64,000 nucleotides of DNA from Liolophura sinensis. Taxonomy: Eukaryota; Mollusca; Polyplacophora; Chitonida; Chitonidae. Made by a program: the position numbers and the translations under genes. The notes under the pieces are model-generated. The model saw only the letters and a program-made list of their open reading frames with translations, did no database searches and had not been told where the DNA came from. The DNA lies in contig NC_088300.1 of the NCBI RefSeq assembly GCF_032854445.1, positions 51,496,984-51,560,983 on the forward strand, given 5' to 3'. Each line of letters starts with the position of its first letter. Position 1 is the first letter of the stretch. Of this stretch, positions 10,601-21,371 are shown piece after piece.

Positions 10601-13600
10601 TTGCAATATTACTTCAGTCACAGTAATGGCATGAAAATTCAACTGGTACTGTGCTGAATAACTTCTTCCATAATATAAAACTGCATGTTCAGGGACTTAC
10701 CTCAGCAGTTATTGCCCTTTTCAGAACATCATTATAGTGAGATCCCGTTTGAGTTTCTTTAGTGCAAAGTGGAACTTTTTTGTTCCAACATTCTACTGGG
10801 TGAGGCTGAAAATTGACAGCAGATACCTGGCTAACAGAGAGATTGTCCATGTAACTACTGCTGTACCTAGGTTGGGCATCTGTTAACTTTTGACATCCAC
10901 TGTGCACACCTCTCTCTAAGTTAAACGACGGTGTGAACTCGACAGCATGTGGACTAAGTTTCTGCACTGACATGTCAATTTTGGACAAAGGACTAGGGCT
11001 AGCGTCCACTATTTTCTTTGCAGATGTCTGACTTCTTGTGGGAGAGGTTTTTTCTGCTAGATTGCAGGAGTTTGAAATTGTGTCCAACACAATACTGCGG
11101 CAGAATGCTTGTGTTCTTTGTGTACTATCAACAATTGTGGAGAGGTGATTATCAGTAGCAGGGTAGATGGAGCTGTCGTCTTCATAGTCAGTTTGCACAG
11201 ACCATGTATTCCAATTTCCTGACGATGTAGATTTCCCCTTTACATTCGTTAGGTTTGTTTTGGCTTTACAATAAGCCATATCAAAAATACTTTCCATAAT
11301 TTCCTGAGCCAACAGCTTGTTAGAACTAGTTTTCTGAGGGAGGGCTCCATCCACCTCATCAACACCATTCCTGACTGAAGTAGCTTCCACAATTCTGTCA
11401 TCAAATACAACCTTGCCAGGCTTTTGTCCTGAATGTGCAGCATTTATCTCTCTCTGCACACACACTTTACCCTTCTGCTTAGGAGCAGCAGCTTTGTTGT
11501 CATGTAAACTTTCAGCCACCTTCTCTTTCTCATCAGTGGGTACATTGTTTTCCTTCCAGATAGCTTCTTGCTGAATTTCTATGCCCTTTTTCAGAACTTT
11601 GAAAGATGAATCTTGAATACTATTCTTATTTGAACTTCCATGTATGTCTTCTGAGCCACTGTGGAAGCTATCTGCCGGGTCTTGCAAGAGATGATTATCC
11701 TGCAACAATGGGTTTCCTGTTTCCAAATATGCATTGTTAAAATCTCGGTGAGTGGACAAAATATCAGAACTTTCCATACCTAAGCTGCAATCTTTGTTAA
11801 AATGGCCATTTTCTTTGATGGTAGCAGTCCCTTCTGCTTTAGCATCACCAGATATTCCATTTGTTAAGATTTTGCCCTTGGCACACGCCGTGTTGCCGTA
11901 TTGTACGGTTATTCCATTCTCCATGACCTTCTCTTCAAAAGTCGTCTGCCCATTCACTTTATTCTCTTTATTGCTCATTTCTGTAAAATAAACAATTTTT
12001 TTAAGCATTTATACATGAAAAAAAATGGTGTTGTGTTCACCAGCTATTAACTGTATATAAAAAAAACATCTATTATTTACATACATATGTATTTATGTAG
12101 CTTGTGTACCCAAATTTTATCCAGTTATAAAATTTAAACTTGACCAAATCTAGCACAGTGAAAGACATATTCAAATCAAACATCCTTTATCATGTTAACT
12201 GCAGCTTAATCAGCAGGGTATGGATTCAAACATGTCAACTTTCTTGCCAAGAACCATTGTTGTTTACTCTGAAGCTTTTTTCTTATGTGATCAGAGTCAG
12301 ATTACAGATGGAGGCAACCAAAATACTCGGCGTTAACTATCAACCATGGCAAGATAAAAAAACTTTTTCATGTGACACGTACATCATATTGGTGGAAAAG
12401 AGGGAATCTTTACTGAATACTTTACTGTGCAAATGGCCACAAGAGTTTAATCGTGTGATTATTGTCCAGTTACAAGGAGAGCACGGGAATCCACAAATTC
12501 TCTGTCAGGATTTCAGCCTGCACCTTGTGAGTCACTGAAAGGCCAGAATATAGTTTTTCCCAGAAAACTCATTAGACAGGTAATCCAGTGAATGATAGCA
12601 AATTAAAAGAATGTTAGTACAGTTTCAGATAAGCTGTAAAACAGGTACTGCCAAAGTCTCACCAGTCAGTGTGTCCCCACCAATGACCTCTGATCCAGCA
12701 CATGGAGGTTCTTCACAGAGATCAATCCCATTCACCCAGTCTTCAATGGAGCTGTCCAGCATGGTGTTATACTCTTCACACTCCACTTCCTCATTATCAT
12801 CCTCAGCAGCCACGCTTTTTAAACTATTCTCTCTCTGTACAATACCATTTCCTATCACGCATACTTCCTGAGTGTTTCCTATGCACTGTTCCCGAAATTC
12901 TTCCCCTTCATTGTAAGGCTGATTGCTGGACGCATACAGGTCCTCCCCAACAAACTGATGCACGTCTGCGTACTGCCTGCTGTGTTCAGCATATTCGGAC
13001 ATCTGATACTCCTCTATTTCTTGACCTGATATCGGTACTTCTTCATTCTTAGGCACGAATTCTTTTACTTCATACCTGTAATTATTATACTCAATGATCT
13101 GAATGATGTCTAATTCCTTTCTCACAATTTTCTCACAAATATAAGAAAGGAATAAAGAGCAAAGGTGAAAGAGAAAATCCAGACATGGCCGTGTAAAATT
13201 CCATTGGCTATTAGTTTTATGGGAGGAGGAAACAGGAGACTACGGTGTAAACCTATCTTTGAAATATTATTGATGAATGTGATGAATATATACTTACATG
13301 CATGCTATACCATACTATTCTTGCTTATATCAACATGAAATGACCTCAATGTTGGGATTAATTTCCCTCATCCAATGGCAGTCAGTTTTATAGATGAAAA
13401 TTTGCAGATACCCTGTCCAAGGCCAGGGATTTAACCTGTGCCTCATGGATGGAGATAAGTAACTTAGAACTATGCCATATCCTCCTCACCAAAATAATTA
13501 TGGGAATTAAATAAGACACAACATACCTAAGTCCTGTGCTCAGTGGTACATCATATTTCAGGACAATCCTTCCATCGTCTTTCTCAAAGTACTCAGAGCT

Positions 13601-14696
13601 GATAAGAAAGCTTTCCAAGTCACCGTGTGCCATAATGAACTTTCTGTCCTCTTCTCTCAGGTGCAGAAAACGGTTCATTATATTCTCATTGGTAGCTTCC
13701 ATTGCCCCATACACTTTGAACAATATGGAAAATGTCCTGGAAAAGGAAGATTGATACTCAGATGCTGCCTTAGTCTCTGTTAATATACTGGCTGGAAATG
13801 ACATCCAACATTTAATATTTCATGTACACACATTTTCTGCATTTTTATTGATTTCGTTATGTATCAAAATAGTGTACACAAACATATACATGTACCACAT
13901 CAATTCATATCCTCATGTTTACTGATGGAAGAAACATGTAGCTTTTGGGAGGACAAAAGTAAATTTCAGAACAAAGATGTTGTTAGTCCAGCATTTGTTT
14001 AACTTTATCTAATCAACTCAAAACAGATAAAACACTCTTTTAAATACGTCATTGTTTGATGTGCTACTAACAGTGATGCAACATCTGGGCAACATAAACG
14101 ACACGATTCTTCATCAAATTGTAATGTTGTTTTTGTGACATTTGGCCTCTAAAACTTTATACCTTGTTTAAACATCTGACAATTAACCTGTGAAACATGC
14201 ACATACCTATAAAGTCGGTCACACTTTGCACAGTAATCCTTATCTTTCATCATCAGCTTCTCCAGCTTTTCTCTGTGACATTTAGGCTTCCCATCAAGAG
14301 TAGTGTCCCTTGTCTTGTAGATCATATGTGAATCGTACCCTCCATTTTCATGGTGGTTTCCAGGAGATATAGTATGACCTGACCAGGTCTGCCGGGAAAC
14401 CTTCACCTGTGAAATATACATTGGTTGACCTGACTGCTTGGTCTGTGCAGGTTTGATGTGGGGGTAGTTATTTGCAGGCTGCTGGGGACCGGGCATCAGG
14501 TATGCCGCCTGGTAAGTGGGCAGTGGCATGGGTGGAAGTGCCATAGGTGGGCTGTACACAGGCTGTGGGAACCCAGATGGTACGGGCTGTGGGTGGTAGT
14601 TATCCTGCCGGTAGGTGTAAGTGCATGGTACGGTCACAACTCCATTACTAGGTGTCACAGTCGGATAACCTGGATAATGGCTGGCCATCTTAAACT
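1903..14696 (-). CDS. Five-exon gene for a 1703-residue, largely disordered protein of unknown family
   Basis: Five minus-strand exons join in frame through consensus splice sites: 14696-14207, 13736-13527, 13075-12663, 11980-10701 and 4629-1903. The joined coding length from the ATG at 14688 is 5112 bases. Residues 1 to about 85 are rich in Pro, Tyr and Gln. A CxxC (Cys153, Cys156) is followed by a helical block (about 174-215) containing GDLESFLISSEYF. Residues 231-795 are acidic to polar and low in hydrophobics. The last exon encodes 908 Ser/Pro/Gln/Asn-rich residues with one predicted helical patch (about 1019-1061). No catalytic motif, signal peptide or membrane segment is visible. The helical block faintly recalls the G-L-x2-F-L-x2-S-x2-F pattern I associate with TTC3/DZIP3-type proteins, but there is no RING or TPR, so I do not assign it. 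A scaffold or RNA-associated regulator is possible from composition only. Confidence 0.85.
4770..5090 (-). repeat. SINE-B copy, truncated at its tRNA-like head
   Basis: Begins with GTGAG-type runs and gcttggggtttaacgtcgt, then continues through the tatgacgatgaaggaatcc and ttatactgatatgggtcaac blocks also seen in the copies at 21.5 and 26.9 kb. Compared with the 21.5-kb copy it lacks a 15-base segment (ctcttttatctagtg). The head region stops near ggatctaccgctcc. Confidence 0.85.
5576..5760. repeat. Diverged tandem duplication with two octamer motifs
   Basis: Two related segments about 105 bases apart each contain gatatgcaaatcg and a downstream tactat.gg.gg.aa/ctgcaac pattern. Each carries an ATGCAAAT octamer (5582-5589 and 5687-5694). 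The octamers may simply be shared ancestry of the duplication rather than POU-factor sites. Confidence 0.5.
9121..9397 (-). repeat. SINE-A copy in intron 4
   Basis: Near full-length: tail with a ttta/tttg run and tgttttatgccatgttcaag, the 'attatggtgggaggaaa' block, the reverse B box cttgaactcacagcgac and a head ending in gaggcccc. Flanking ctgttgattt (9121-9130) and ctattgactt (9388-9397) resemble an old target-site duplication. Confidence 0.82.
9915..10250 (-). repeat. SINE-A copy interrupted by a nested element
   Basis: Tail and body match SINE-A from about 9915 to 10117. The head resumes at about 10207 with ctgagtcattgc and gcgctagcatgctaaccacct. About 89 foreign bases sit between, described separately. 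Confidence 0.78.
10118..10206. mobile_element. Short hairpin or MITE-like insertion inside a SINE-A
   Basis: The insert is about 89 bases. Its ends are imperfect inverted repeats: aggacccgtttcac on the left, and on the right agcgaaatgggcccct, whose complement reads aggggcccatttcgct. It is CpG-richer than the SINE and is absent from the other copies at this position. A very small non-autonomous DNA element is the simplest reading; no clear target-site duplication remains. Confidence 0.5.
10701..11980 (-). CDS. Exon 4 of the 1703-residue protein gene
   Basis: Acceptor ttttacag, then two bases finishing a Glu codon begun in exon 3, then MSNKENKVNGQTTFEE and onward for residues 369-795, ending in phase 0 at ITAE before GTAAGT. 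The translation is Asn/Ser/Lys/Asp-rich with no recognised fold. The 426-codon open frame and matching phases at both ends support it. Confidence 0.9.
12663..13075 (-). CDS. Exon 3 of the 1703-residue protein gene
   Basis: Starts after attacag at 13075 with a G completing AGG, continues YEVKEFVPKNEEVP and ends one base into a Glu codon before GTGAGA. It encodes residues 231-369 and is very acidic, including AAEDDNEEVECEEY. The phase-1 end fits only the start of exon 4, which fixes the donor at 12662 rather than a nearby GTACCT. Confidence 0.9.
13527..13736 (-). CDS. Exon 2 of the 1703-residue protein gene
   Basis: 210 bases, phase 2 at both ends, between the acceptor ccttttccag and the donor GTATGT. 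It encodes residues 161-231 and carries the most ordered-looking part of the protein: MNRFLHLREEDRKFIMAHG, then DLESFLISSEYF and IVLKYDVPL, a helix-helix-strand pattern. This is the segment to use for fold detection. A symmetric exon carrying a compact domain is consistent with a movable module. Confidence 0.9.
14207..14696 (-). CDS. Exon 1 (first coding) of the 1703-residue protein gene
   Basis: The acceptor gcatttccag lies only 8 bases upstream of the ATG at 14688-14686, so at least one untranslated exon must lie upstream. The context TTTAAGATGG is favourable for initiation. Residues 1-160 contain tyrosine- and proline-rich runs (for example YSPPMALPPMPLPTYQ), then a charged HREKLEKLMMKDKDYC segment with Cys153 and Cys156. 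The exon ends two bases into an Arg codon before GTATGT. Confidence 0.88.
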
Positions 14697-14986
14697 CTGG
14701 AAATGCAAAGTTCTTTAATGTAAAACTTCACTTGCCATACCATGCTCTATCACATAAAATCTATTTTACCAAATTTTTTTTTTATATAAAATTAGACAAA
14801 ATAAATTTGTAACCCCTGACACAATACAAAGCTGCCCCTTAACAACATCATAATAATGACAACCCTGTGTGCCGAGACTCTGTTTTTAGGCTTTCTAACA
14901 TAACTTACGCATCATTTTACAAGACAATGTACAAGTGGGTGCTCAGGAAACACAGCCTAAAAAAACATGCTTTAAGATTTAAATTA

Positions 14987-15103
14987 TTTATTCATTTATT
15001 TGACTGGTGTTTTACGCAGCGCTCAAAAATATTTCACTTTTATGATAACGGCCAGTATTATGGTGGGAGGAAACTGGGAAGAGCATGGGGGAAACCCATG
15101 ACC
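14987..15103 (-). repeat. SINE-A, 5'-truncated copy
   Basis: Only the tail half is present: tttatttgactggtgttttacg through ggtgggaggaaactgggaag and aacccatgacca. The tRNA-like head is absent, as expected for incomplete reverse transcription. Confidence 0.8.
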
Positions 15104-15509
15104 AAGATTTAATATAAAGAGATATAAAATATATAAACATAACATGAAAAAATATATTTAGGAAGGAGCAGAAAAAAGCTTGTCTTTAAAGTTTTGAGCA
15201 TCATGAGGGGTGATAACCAAATTCAAGTGATCTCTAGAGTTTTTCTTTCAACAATTCAAGAAATTGAATTCAACAAACAAATCAAATTAAATTACATTTC
15301 AAATATAATATCAACTATTATGCATGTACTTTGATCTGAAGCGTAATATGACATCAGTTCACTTAAAAATTAATCAAGATAGACAGTTCAGGCTCTTTAC
15401 ACTGAGAGACTTGGACATCAACATTATGTATTACTATCAGAATAACTAAAGCACTGTTGTGCTCATTTCAGAGCTCAGACAAAATCTTTACTCATCCAAT
15501 CATGCAAAG

Positions 15510-15565
15510 AATATTTATTTATTTATTTGATTGGTGTTTTATGCCGTACTCAAGATTGTCATTCT
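15510..15565 (-). repeat. SINE-A tail fragment
   Basis: Short match: tttatttatttgattggtg followed by ttttatgccgtactcaag, ending abruptly. Only the extreme 3' tail of the family is left. Confidence 0.7.
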
Positions 15566-17999
15566 CGTTAATATGACAGTGACAGAACAGTGACAGATAC
15601 ATCCAGGTGTGGTTTCACAGGGATGATGTAAAAATGTGAGGTAAGATGCATTTGCCTATAAATCACAACAATCTGACAACTCACACTGGTCACTTACACT
15701 ATCGGCAACTTTGAAAAACTTGCAGCAATCATGCATATACATATATCACACAATGACCAAACAGGATCTGAAAAAAAAATCAAACATTACACTGAGATAT
15801 CAATAAATTTTTTACAATTCTAGCGCCAACTAATTTGAGAAAAATTGACCTGCAATATGCCATTTTTCACCTGCTTTTCGCCATTTGCAGGCTAACTCGA
15901 GCCCTGAATCCTGTTACTAAAGTTAACAATATTATACTGACCTTGAACTATCAGTCATGAAACAGATTTGGCTATGTTGTAACTGAAATTCTCAAAATCT
16001 TTTTTAGGCTTCCACAGCTCAATGTTCTTGTTGTTGATAAGGCTGAGAGCATAGCTCTGTGCATACATCTGTTTATCTAAACCACCGTCCCCTTCCTTGA
16101 ACACAGGACATGATAGATAAGGTCATAGTTCCTTCCAATCCTCTCATTCCACAATTAACAATGCTGTGAAGTAATACAAGTTTCACAATCATATATTTCT
16201 GGAAATCCCCTTTCCCCCCCCCCCTCTGGAAATCCCCTTTGCATTGAGAATGGGATTTCAAGAGCCAGTTCATAGGCTGAACTAGCTGTCCCTTCAACCA
16301 TACTTCCAAGTGACAGTACAAAAAGTGGCCAGTAATCACACGTGATATAAAATTTTTAAAAAAATATTAAAAAAATAGTGGATTTCATCGAAATTCTGCA
16401 GAAAGGAAAATAAAGAAAACCTGGGAAGCCTTTCTGGTAATACATCTTTTAAACATGTATGCCTGAGACTCTGGTTTGGCTCAATATAACTACCTTCTGA
16501 TATACACTGAAGCCAGATCTGATTGCCCAGGCTGTTCCAGACTCCCTGAATCCCTCACCACATAATTAACATAAGACAGTTACCAAAGAAAAGAAAAAGT
16601 TAATGAGATAACACCGTGTTAATTTTCCAGCATAACCAGTAGAGCAGGCGTCTAAATTAACCATTTTCACAGTGTAAATGGCCGATTGGATAAGTGTCAT
16701 AGGTTGAGATCTCCTGTTTCTTAATCTTCGCTGGTCCTTTAGTTTTATTTACGCAATATAACCAAGCTGTGCTAAGACATATTGTCATTAAAATGTAAAA
16801 CATCTAGTAGAGGGTACATTTTTCAGTAGCCCAAAGCTAGCAGGGACACTACTTGTGTAGTATCCAGCTTTGATATGACCTGGATACATGCAGTAGCCTG
16901 ACGATTTCACTAAAGGCAACAGCTCGAACCTATCCTTATATTTAGCATGCATTAAATGTTGGGACAGACTGGAGCTGTTACTTTTACTAAAATTTTCCAT
17001 GTGTACCTAAGTCACATCGAAGCGGAGTGCTAGGCAAGTACTGTCTCAGCTAGCTTTGCGCTTCATTTTTCGATGACTGTTTATCAGTGAAGATAAGTTC
17101 ACTGGTATTAGGTAAACTGAATTCAGTGGAGGTGAACCACACGTCAGTCAAACCAGTGTTTGTTAAACACCATTGGTTCAACCAAATCTCCCACTGGCAG
17201 AACCAAAGTTCTCCTGGCCTCAGACCTGCGTATATTTCAAGAACTGTAGATATTCATCTACCTAAAGGAAGTTTTAAAGATGATGGTGTTGCCTGTGTTG
17301 TTAACCAACTTTTTCAGCTGTTATTTATGGAAAAAAACTCTTAAATGAAAGTCTGAGATGTAAAGTAGTTGGAGCTCATTTGACCGTGTGGTACAGGATG
17401 TAAGGTCAGTTTCACTGAAAACCTGTTTCTGGAAAGAAACACCAAAATAAGTGTGCCGAGAACAAAAATCAGCAGCTTAAAGTATACAAGAGCAGTTATA
17501 AAGACTGATGCTTTTGTTACTCGCTGACCCTTTCTCAAGATGCTCAATGTGAAAGGCAGGTTTCTTAATAAATAGATGTCATTCTACTGCACGACAATTC
17601 ATTCATGCTCCACTGAAAGAGGCTGGCCAAATATGGAGGAGACCATTTTCAGATGTAGTTCACCTGACAAAGGCATGTGACATGCTCATGCGCATTCAAC
17701 CTTTACCATGTTCATCTGTCTTAAAGGCATCCAAAAACTATGTTCTTGCATATCAGTTCAAGTGGTGTAGTGATATAAGCAACCCGCTGCGCACCCAGCA
17801 TGCTGCCTGATGAAAATTTGAATCCAGAGCATTTCACAACAAGTAAATCCCTTCAAAAAAAAAGTATAAATCGCGAATTATACACTGCAGCTATGTTATA
17901 AAACTAACACTGGCACATGACAGAATCTAGAATTATGAACGTCTTATTTATGCTGTTTTTCTTGGTATAAAATTTGAACATCTCCCAATTCAATTTTAA

Positions 18000-18060
18000 C
18001 CAATGAAAAATCAGTAAAACCACGTGACCGTGAGAAAAAAATGACGTCAGAATGCACGTG
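18000..18060. promoter_or_regulatory. CCAAT / E-box / CRE cluster, candidate promoter
   Basis: Within 61 bases lie a CCAAT (18000-18004), a CACGTG E-box extended to CACGTGAC (18021-18026), a palindromic TGACGTCA CRE (18042-18049) and a second CACGTG (18055-18060). bHLH factors of the USF/MITF/TFEB type bind CACGTG, and CREB/ATF proteins bind TGACGTCA. It lies 3.3 kb upstream of the first coding exon of the minus-strand gene, whose untranslated exon is missing, so it could drive that gene. The motifs are seen directly; promoter function is inferred. Confidence 0.45.
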
Positions 18061-18655
18061 GAAATCAACATGTAAATCTAATCCTAGTCCTCACCACTCC
18101 CTCTTATTCTAGCACAGTCTGCTTCAAAGTACATAAACAAAAGGAAAATCAGCAAGATCTAAAGCTACACTAAACAAGTCGAGGGCTTAGGCAACAAGCC
18201 TATTCATCATTCAACAACAACAACAGGTCGCATTTTGAACTGTTTCAATGTCAAATTTCAGATGAACAATATACTTTGACCATTCCGGAGAAACATTTTT
18301 ATCCATACCAGACCTTGTGTTAATGGAACTTCATGATAAGATCACATCGTGAAGAGGGGTTTTGACAAGAAGTCATCCATCTGCGCCTAATCCCGGCTCT
18401 TGATACGAAACTTCCCTCGTTCCCGCAAATTTTTTTATCGAAAAGTATGTAACGCCACCTGGTGGTAATTTTGTTAACAGAAATGCCTTGTTGGATGTAC
18501 TCGCCTCCAACACCAAAATCGCTTTCTAAATTCACTACACCTAATAAATCACGTGTTCCTAAGTCTCGTGGTGAATCAAGCCGTTAAATGGTAATATGCA
18601 AACCAACCTATTGCTTAGCTAAGTGTAGGCCTACATCTGTATGTTCCGCACTTTC

Positions 18656-18702
18656 AAAAGTGTGTTTGTGTGTGTGTGTCGGAGGTGGGGGGGGGGGGGT
18701 TA
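18656..18702. repeat. TG and poly-G low-complexity tract
   Basis: A GT-rich run followed by ggaggt and a long uninterrupted G run. A simple-sequence tract, likely unstable in length. Confidence 0.8.
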
Positions 18703-20089
18703 ACCGTATAAAAACATACCGGGTACACCAAAGTGAATGTTCATTGCGTTCTTCACTGTTCTGAATTGGATGTTAAAACATTTCTTTTAATTTTTTCAAA
18801 TCAGATAGGCCTATTTTAACCTAGGAGGAAAAGCGTTCATGTCGTTACATTGTCATTGTATTTTTGTAATTTTTAAAACTGGGCATTGTAACTTAGCATT
18901 AAAACTCAGAGAGAAAACTCACGTATATTAGTTCCTATGAAAGGCCTTCAGCACTCAGCAAAACTCTGTGCAGTATTTGCCCTATTTTTTGGCATAGGCC
19001 TATTTTTACCAAGACGATAATACTCAGACCTCTAAACGATGCTAATGTTTTATGAAGCCATGCCTGCATGTTTTCTATCACAAAGAGCCTAAGAATATAA
19101 ATATCGAGTTTACAGAGGTTTTTATCATAATGTTGAATGTCGAATTTTTTTGTGATTTATAGAGTATACTGGGTACCGAAAATCACACAGAACTAAACTT
19201 ACATATGTATACATGCATGACTTTTCGCTACTATCCAACTAAACTATAATCAGTACAATTCATATACAGCGGGGAGATAAGTTCACAGTGAAAGGATCGG
19301 CCATTAAATATTTCATTGGGATTTATATTATAGTCTTTAAATAGTTTGCCAGTAAGTATAAGTAAGCCTATATAATCTTTCTACGGCTCAGAGCAAGAAC
19401 ATAACATAAGAGCAATAGCATGGACAATTTGTAGATCTTATGTAAACGGCGGTTTTACGCTTAATTACAGTAACAAATTTTGATAACTTAGTTTGAACTA
19501 CGGCCATTTTTTTGACTCAAAGCGTTTTCTTAATTTGAACATAGTGGGCTGAGTATGGCAGAATTTGACAGAAAAGGGACTTTTTCTTTGTTTAATTTAG
19601 CACACTCCGTACAACATAGTGGTATTCATCCCCAATGTCTAAATTACGCGTAATTTATACACGTTCTTGTTTTTTTTTTTATTTTGTGACCAAGGAGTAT
19701 TTGACCAGTTAGAACTGGTAAGTACATGCAGTGGTTAATTAGACGTCCGAAATTTTAATGAAGATTTGACTTTAACAAATGAAAAATTGACTGTATCGTT
19801 TTCGAGGCCGAAGTTATTTTTAATCCCTCTTAAAAATATTTCTTTGGTAGATGCTTGAATTTTGCCAGTTCATTTTTGCTGAAATTGGCCTTTAATCTGC
19901 CGTGATACAAACATTTGCAAACCACCGTTTGTTAAAAGATTAAAACATGACTTTTTGGCTCAGTTGCATCTAGTGACATATATGTTCCGTTTGTGACAAC
20001 CGATTCCCGTTGAAAGTACTCAATAATTTACTTATAGGTGTATCTTTTTTTGGTGAAGAATATGCAATTTTGTCCAAAATCTAATCATA
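18703..20089. other. Intergenic sequence, nothing recognised
   Basis: AT-rich with no open frame of note, no recognised repeat family and no RNA gene. Confidence 0.6.
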
Positions 20090-21000
20090 CGCGAACTAAT
20101 AATACCTACAGGGCAGTTGCCCTGTTCTCCACCATATAACTTGGTGTCGAGCAAGGTATACGCCTATAAGTTCAAAATCAGTTTTAACAGTTTACATTCC
20201 AATGTGTCAAGTGTTTCACTGTTTTCAAAACCACAAACTTACTTCACTTCCGAAGAGTAATACTTGTAAAACGTAGCTTGATCAAAAACCTGCAGGGGAC
20301 AACCTATTGATAAATGTTTACTTGTAGCCTTTTCATCAGGAATTGATCGGCTTTATTTGCTTGTTTTATATCATTCTTTAATCATCGTTTTTATAAACTG
20401 TCCATTTTTACTAAAAATCAACCCTAAATATTTAAAGCTTATGACAATTTAGTGGTATTTAGTCCAGTTCAGGATTCGGACAGTTGGGCGGTATCATCAA
20501 CATACATAAGTATATAAAATTTCATGTATTAAGAAAGATGAACAAAGTCCATCTGAATTCCTAAGCCATCACTGATGCAAAAATAGTTCTCAAGGTTTGT
20601 ATACAGGGAAAAGAGTACTGGAGATAAATTTTCTCCTTGGTGTAAGCCAGTTTTGCAAACAAAGAGATCTGAAGAAGAATTATGCATTGCTGCACATGAT
20701 TTGGTATGTTTGTACTAATATTCTTAATAACATGTAGAATTTTTCCAGATAATCCCGTTTCTAAAAGGTATGTCCATATATGTAGTGCACTCCAACACAC
20801 CATGTTGAACGCCTTACTCAGGTTGATAAAGGCACAGTAAAATACTTCATTTGTTTTTAATTTAAAGAGGCCTATCACCTAATTTAAACTAAAAATACGG
20901 TCCATTTCAGAGTAACCTTTCCGGAAATCTGCTGACATAGGTTTGTGCATATATAACAAATACATGCACTTAGTTATTCTCAATATATGGATCGAGGCAC
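20090..21000 (-). pseudogene. Decayed LINE reverse transcriptase fragment
   Basis: Minus-strand translation, with frame changes and stops, follows the order of a non-LTR reverse transcriptase. A DFRKGYSEMD segment (about 20910-20930) is followed by FINLSKAFNMV (cf. the FxDxxKAFD motif), GLHQGENLSPVLFSLY in another frame, a YVDD active-site box (20493-20504), and thumb-like FKYLGLIFSKNG and QVFDQATFY stretches toward 20100. At least two frameshifts and several stops make it inactive. No endonuclease domain or 3' end is recognisable, so the clade is not assigned. It may descend from the kind of LINE that mobilises the local SINEs, but no shared 3' tail was found. Confidence 0.8.
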
Positions 21001-21371
21001 ATTAGTAAATTTAGTTCTTAGCTTTAGTTCAGTGCACCATACACAGTGATACCAGATAAGGAATCGCACTAAACCTGGAATGTGGGTGAGTGACAATGCT
21101 CTATAACCAACTATATACATCCAAACATGCAAGGCCATGTGAGCACACGCGGACATGATTTATATGTGTAAGCAGCAGTCAGACCGTTGTATCATCCCTA
21201 TATACATGTACCAGGCCACTCTTGCGTGATACCTAGGACACTTTAAACTTCATACAAAATAAATACCTGGATTCACTAACTTGTTTTGCCAATGTCCCAT
21301 GTATGTAGCAAACTCAAAGGCCTATATACGGGCGGTTTGTAAATATTGATCATGCAGGTCGCTTTAATATT

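Larger units (their letters stand above)
4630..10700 (-). other. Intron 4 of the 1703-residue protein gene (6.07 kb)
   Basis: Bounded by the donor GTAAGT (10700-10695) and the acceptor at 4631-4630. It contains a SINE-B copy, two SINE-A copies (one carrying a nested hairpin element), a diverged short duplication and a TA run near 7857-7870. Between about 5800 and 9100 I see AT-rich intronic sequence with no supported exon; the short open frames there lack splice context or coding-like composition. A much-decayed SINE-A-like stretch may lie at about 10329-10440. Confidence 0.75.
14697..17999. other. No gene seen; likely 5' intron or upstream flank of the minus-strand gene
   Basis: AT-rich sequence holding two SINE-A fragments (14987-15103, 15510-15565) and a C-run with a short direct repeat of ctggaaatcccctttc at about 16198-16245. 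The untranslated first exon(s) of the 1703-residue gene probably lie here or near 18 kb, but cannot be placed from sequence alone. Confidence 0.6.

Noticed and set aside
12140-12538. 132-codon plus-strand open frame
   Set aside because: Mostly intron 3 of the well-supported minus-strand gene, antisense to it, with no recognisable domain and no coding bias.
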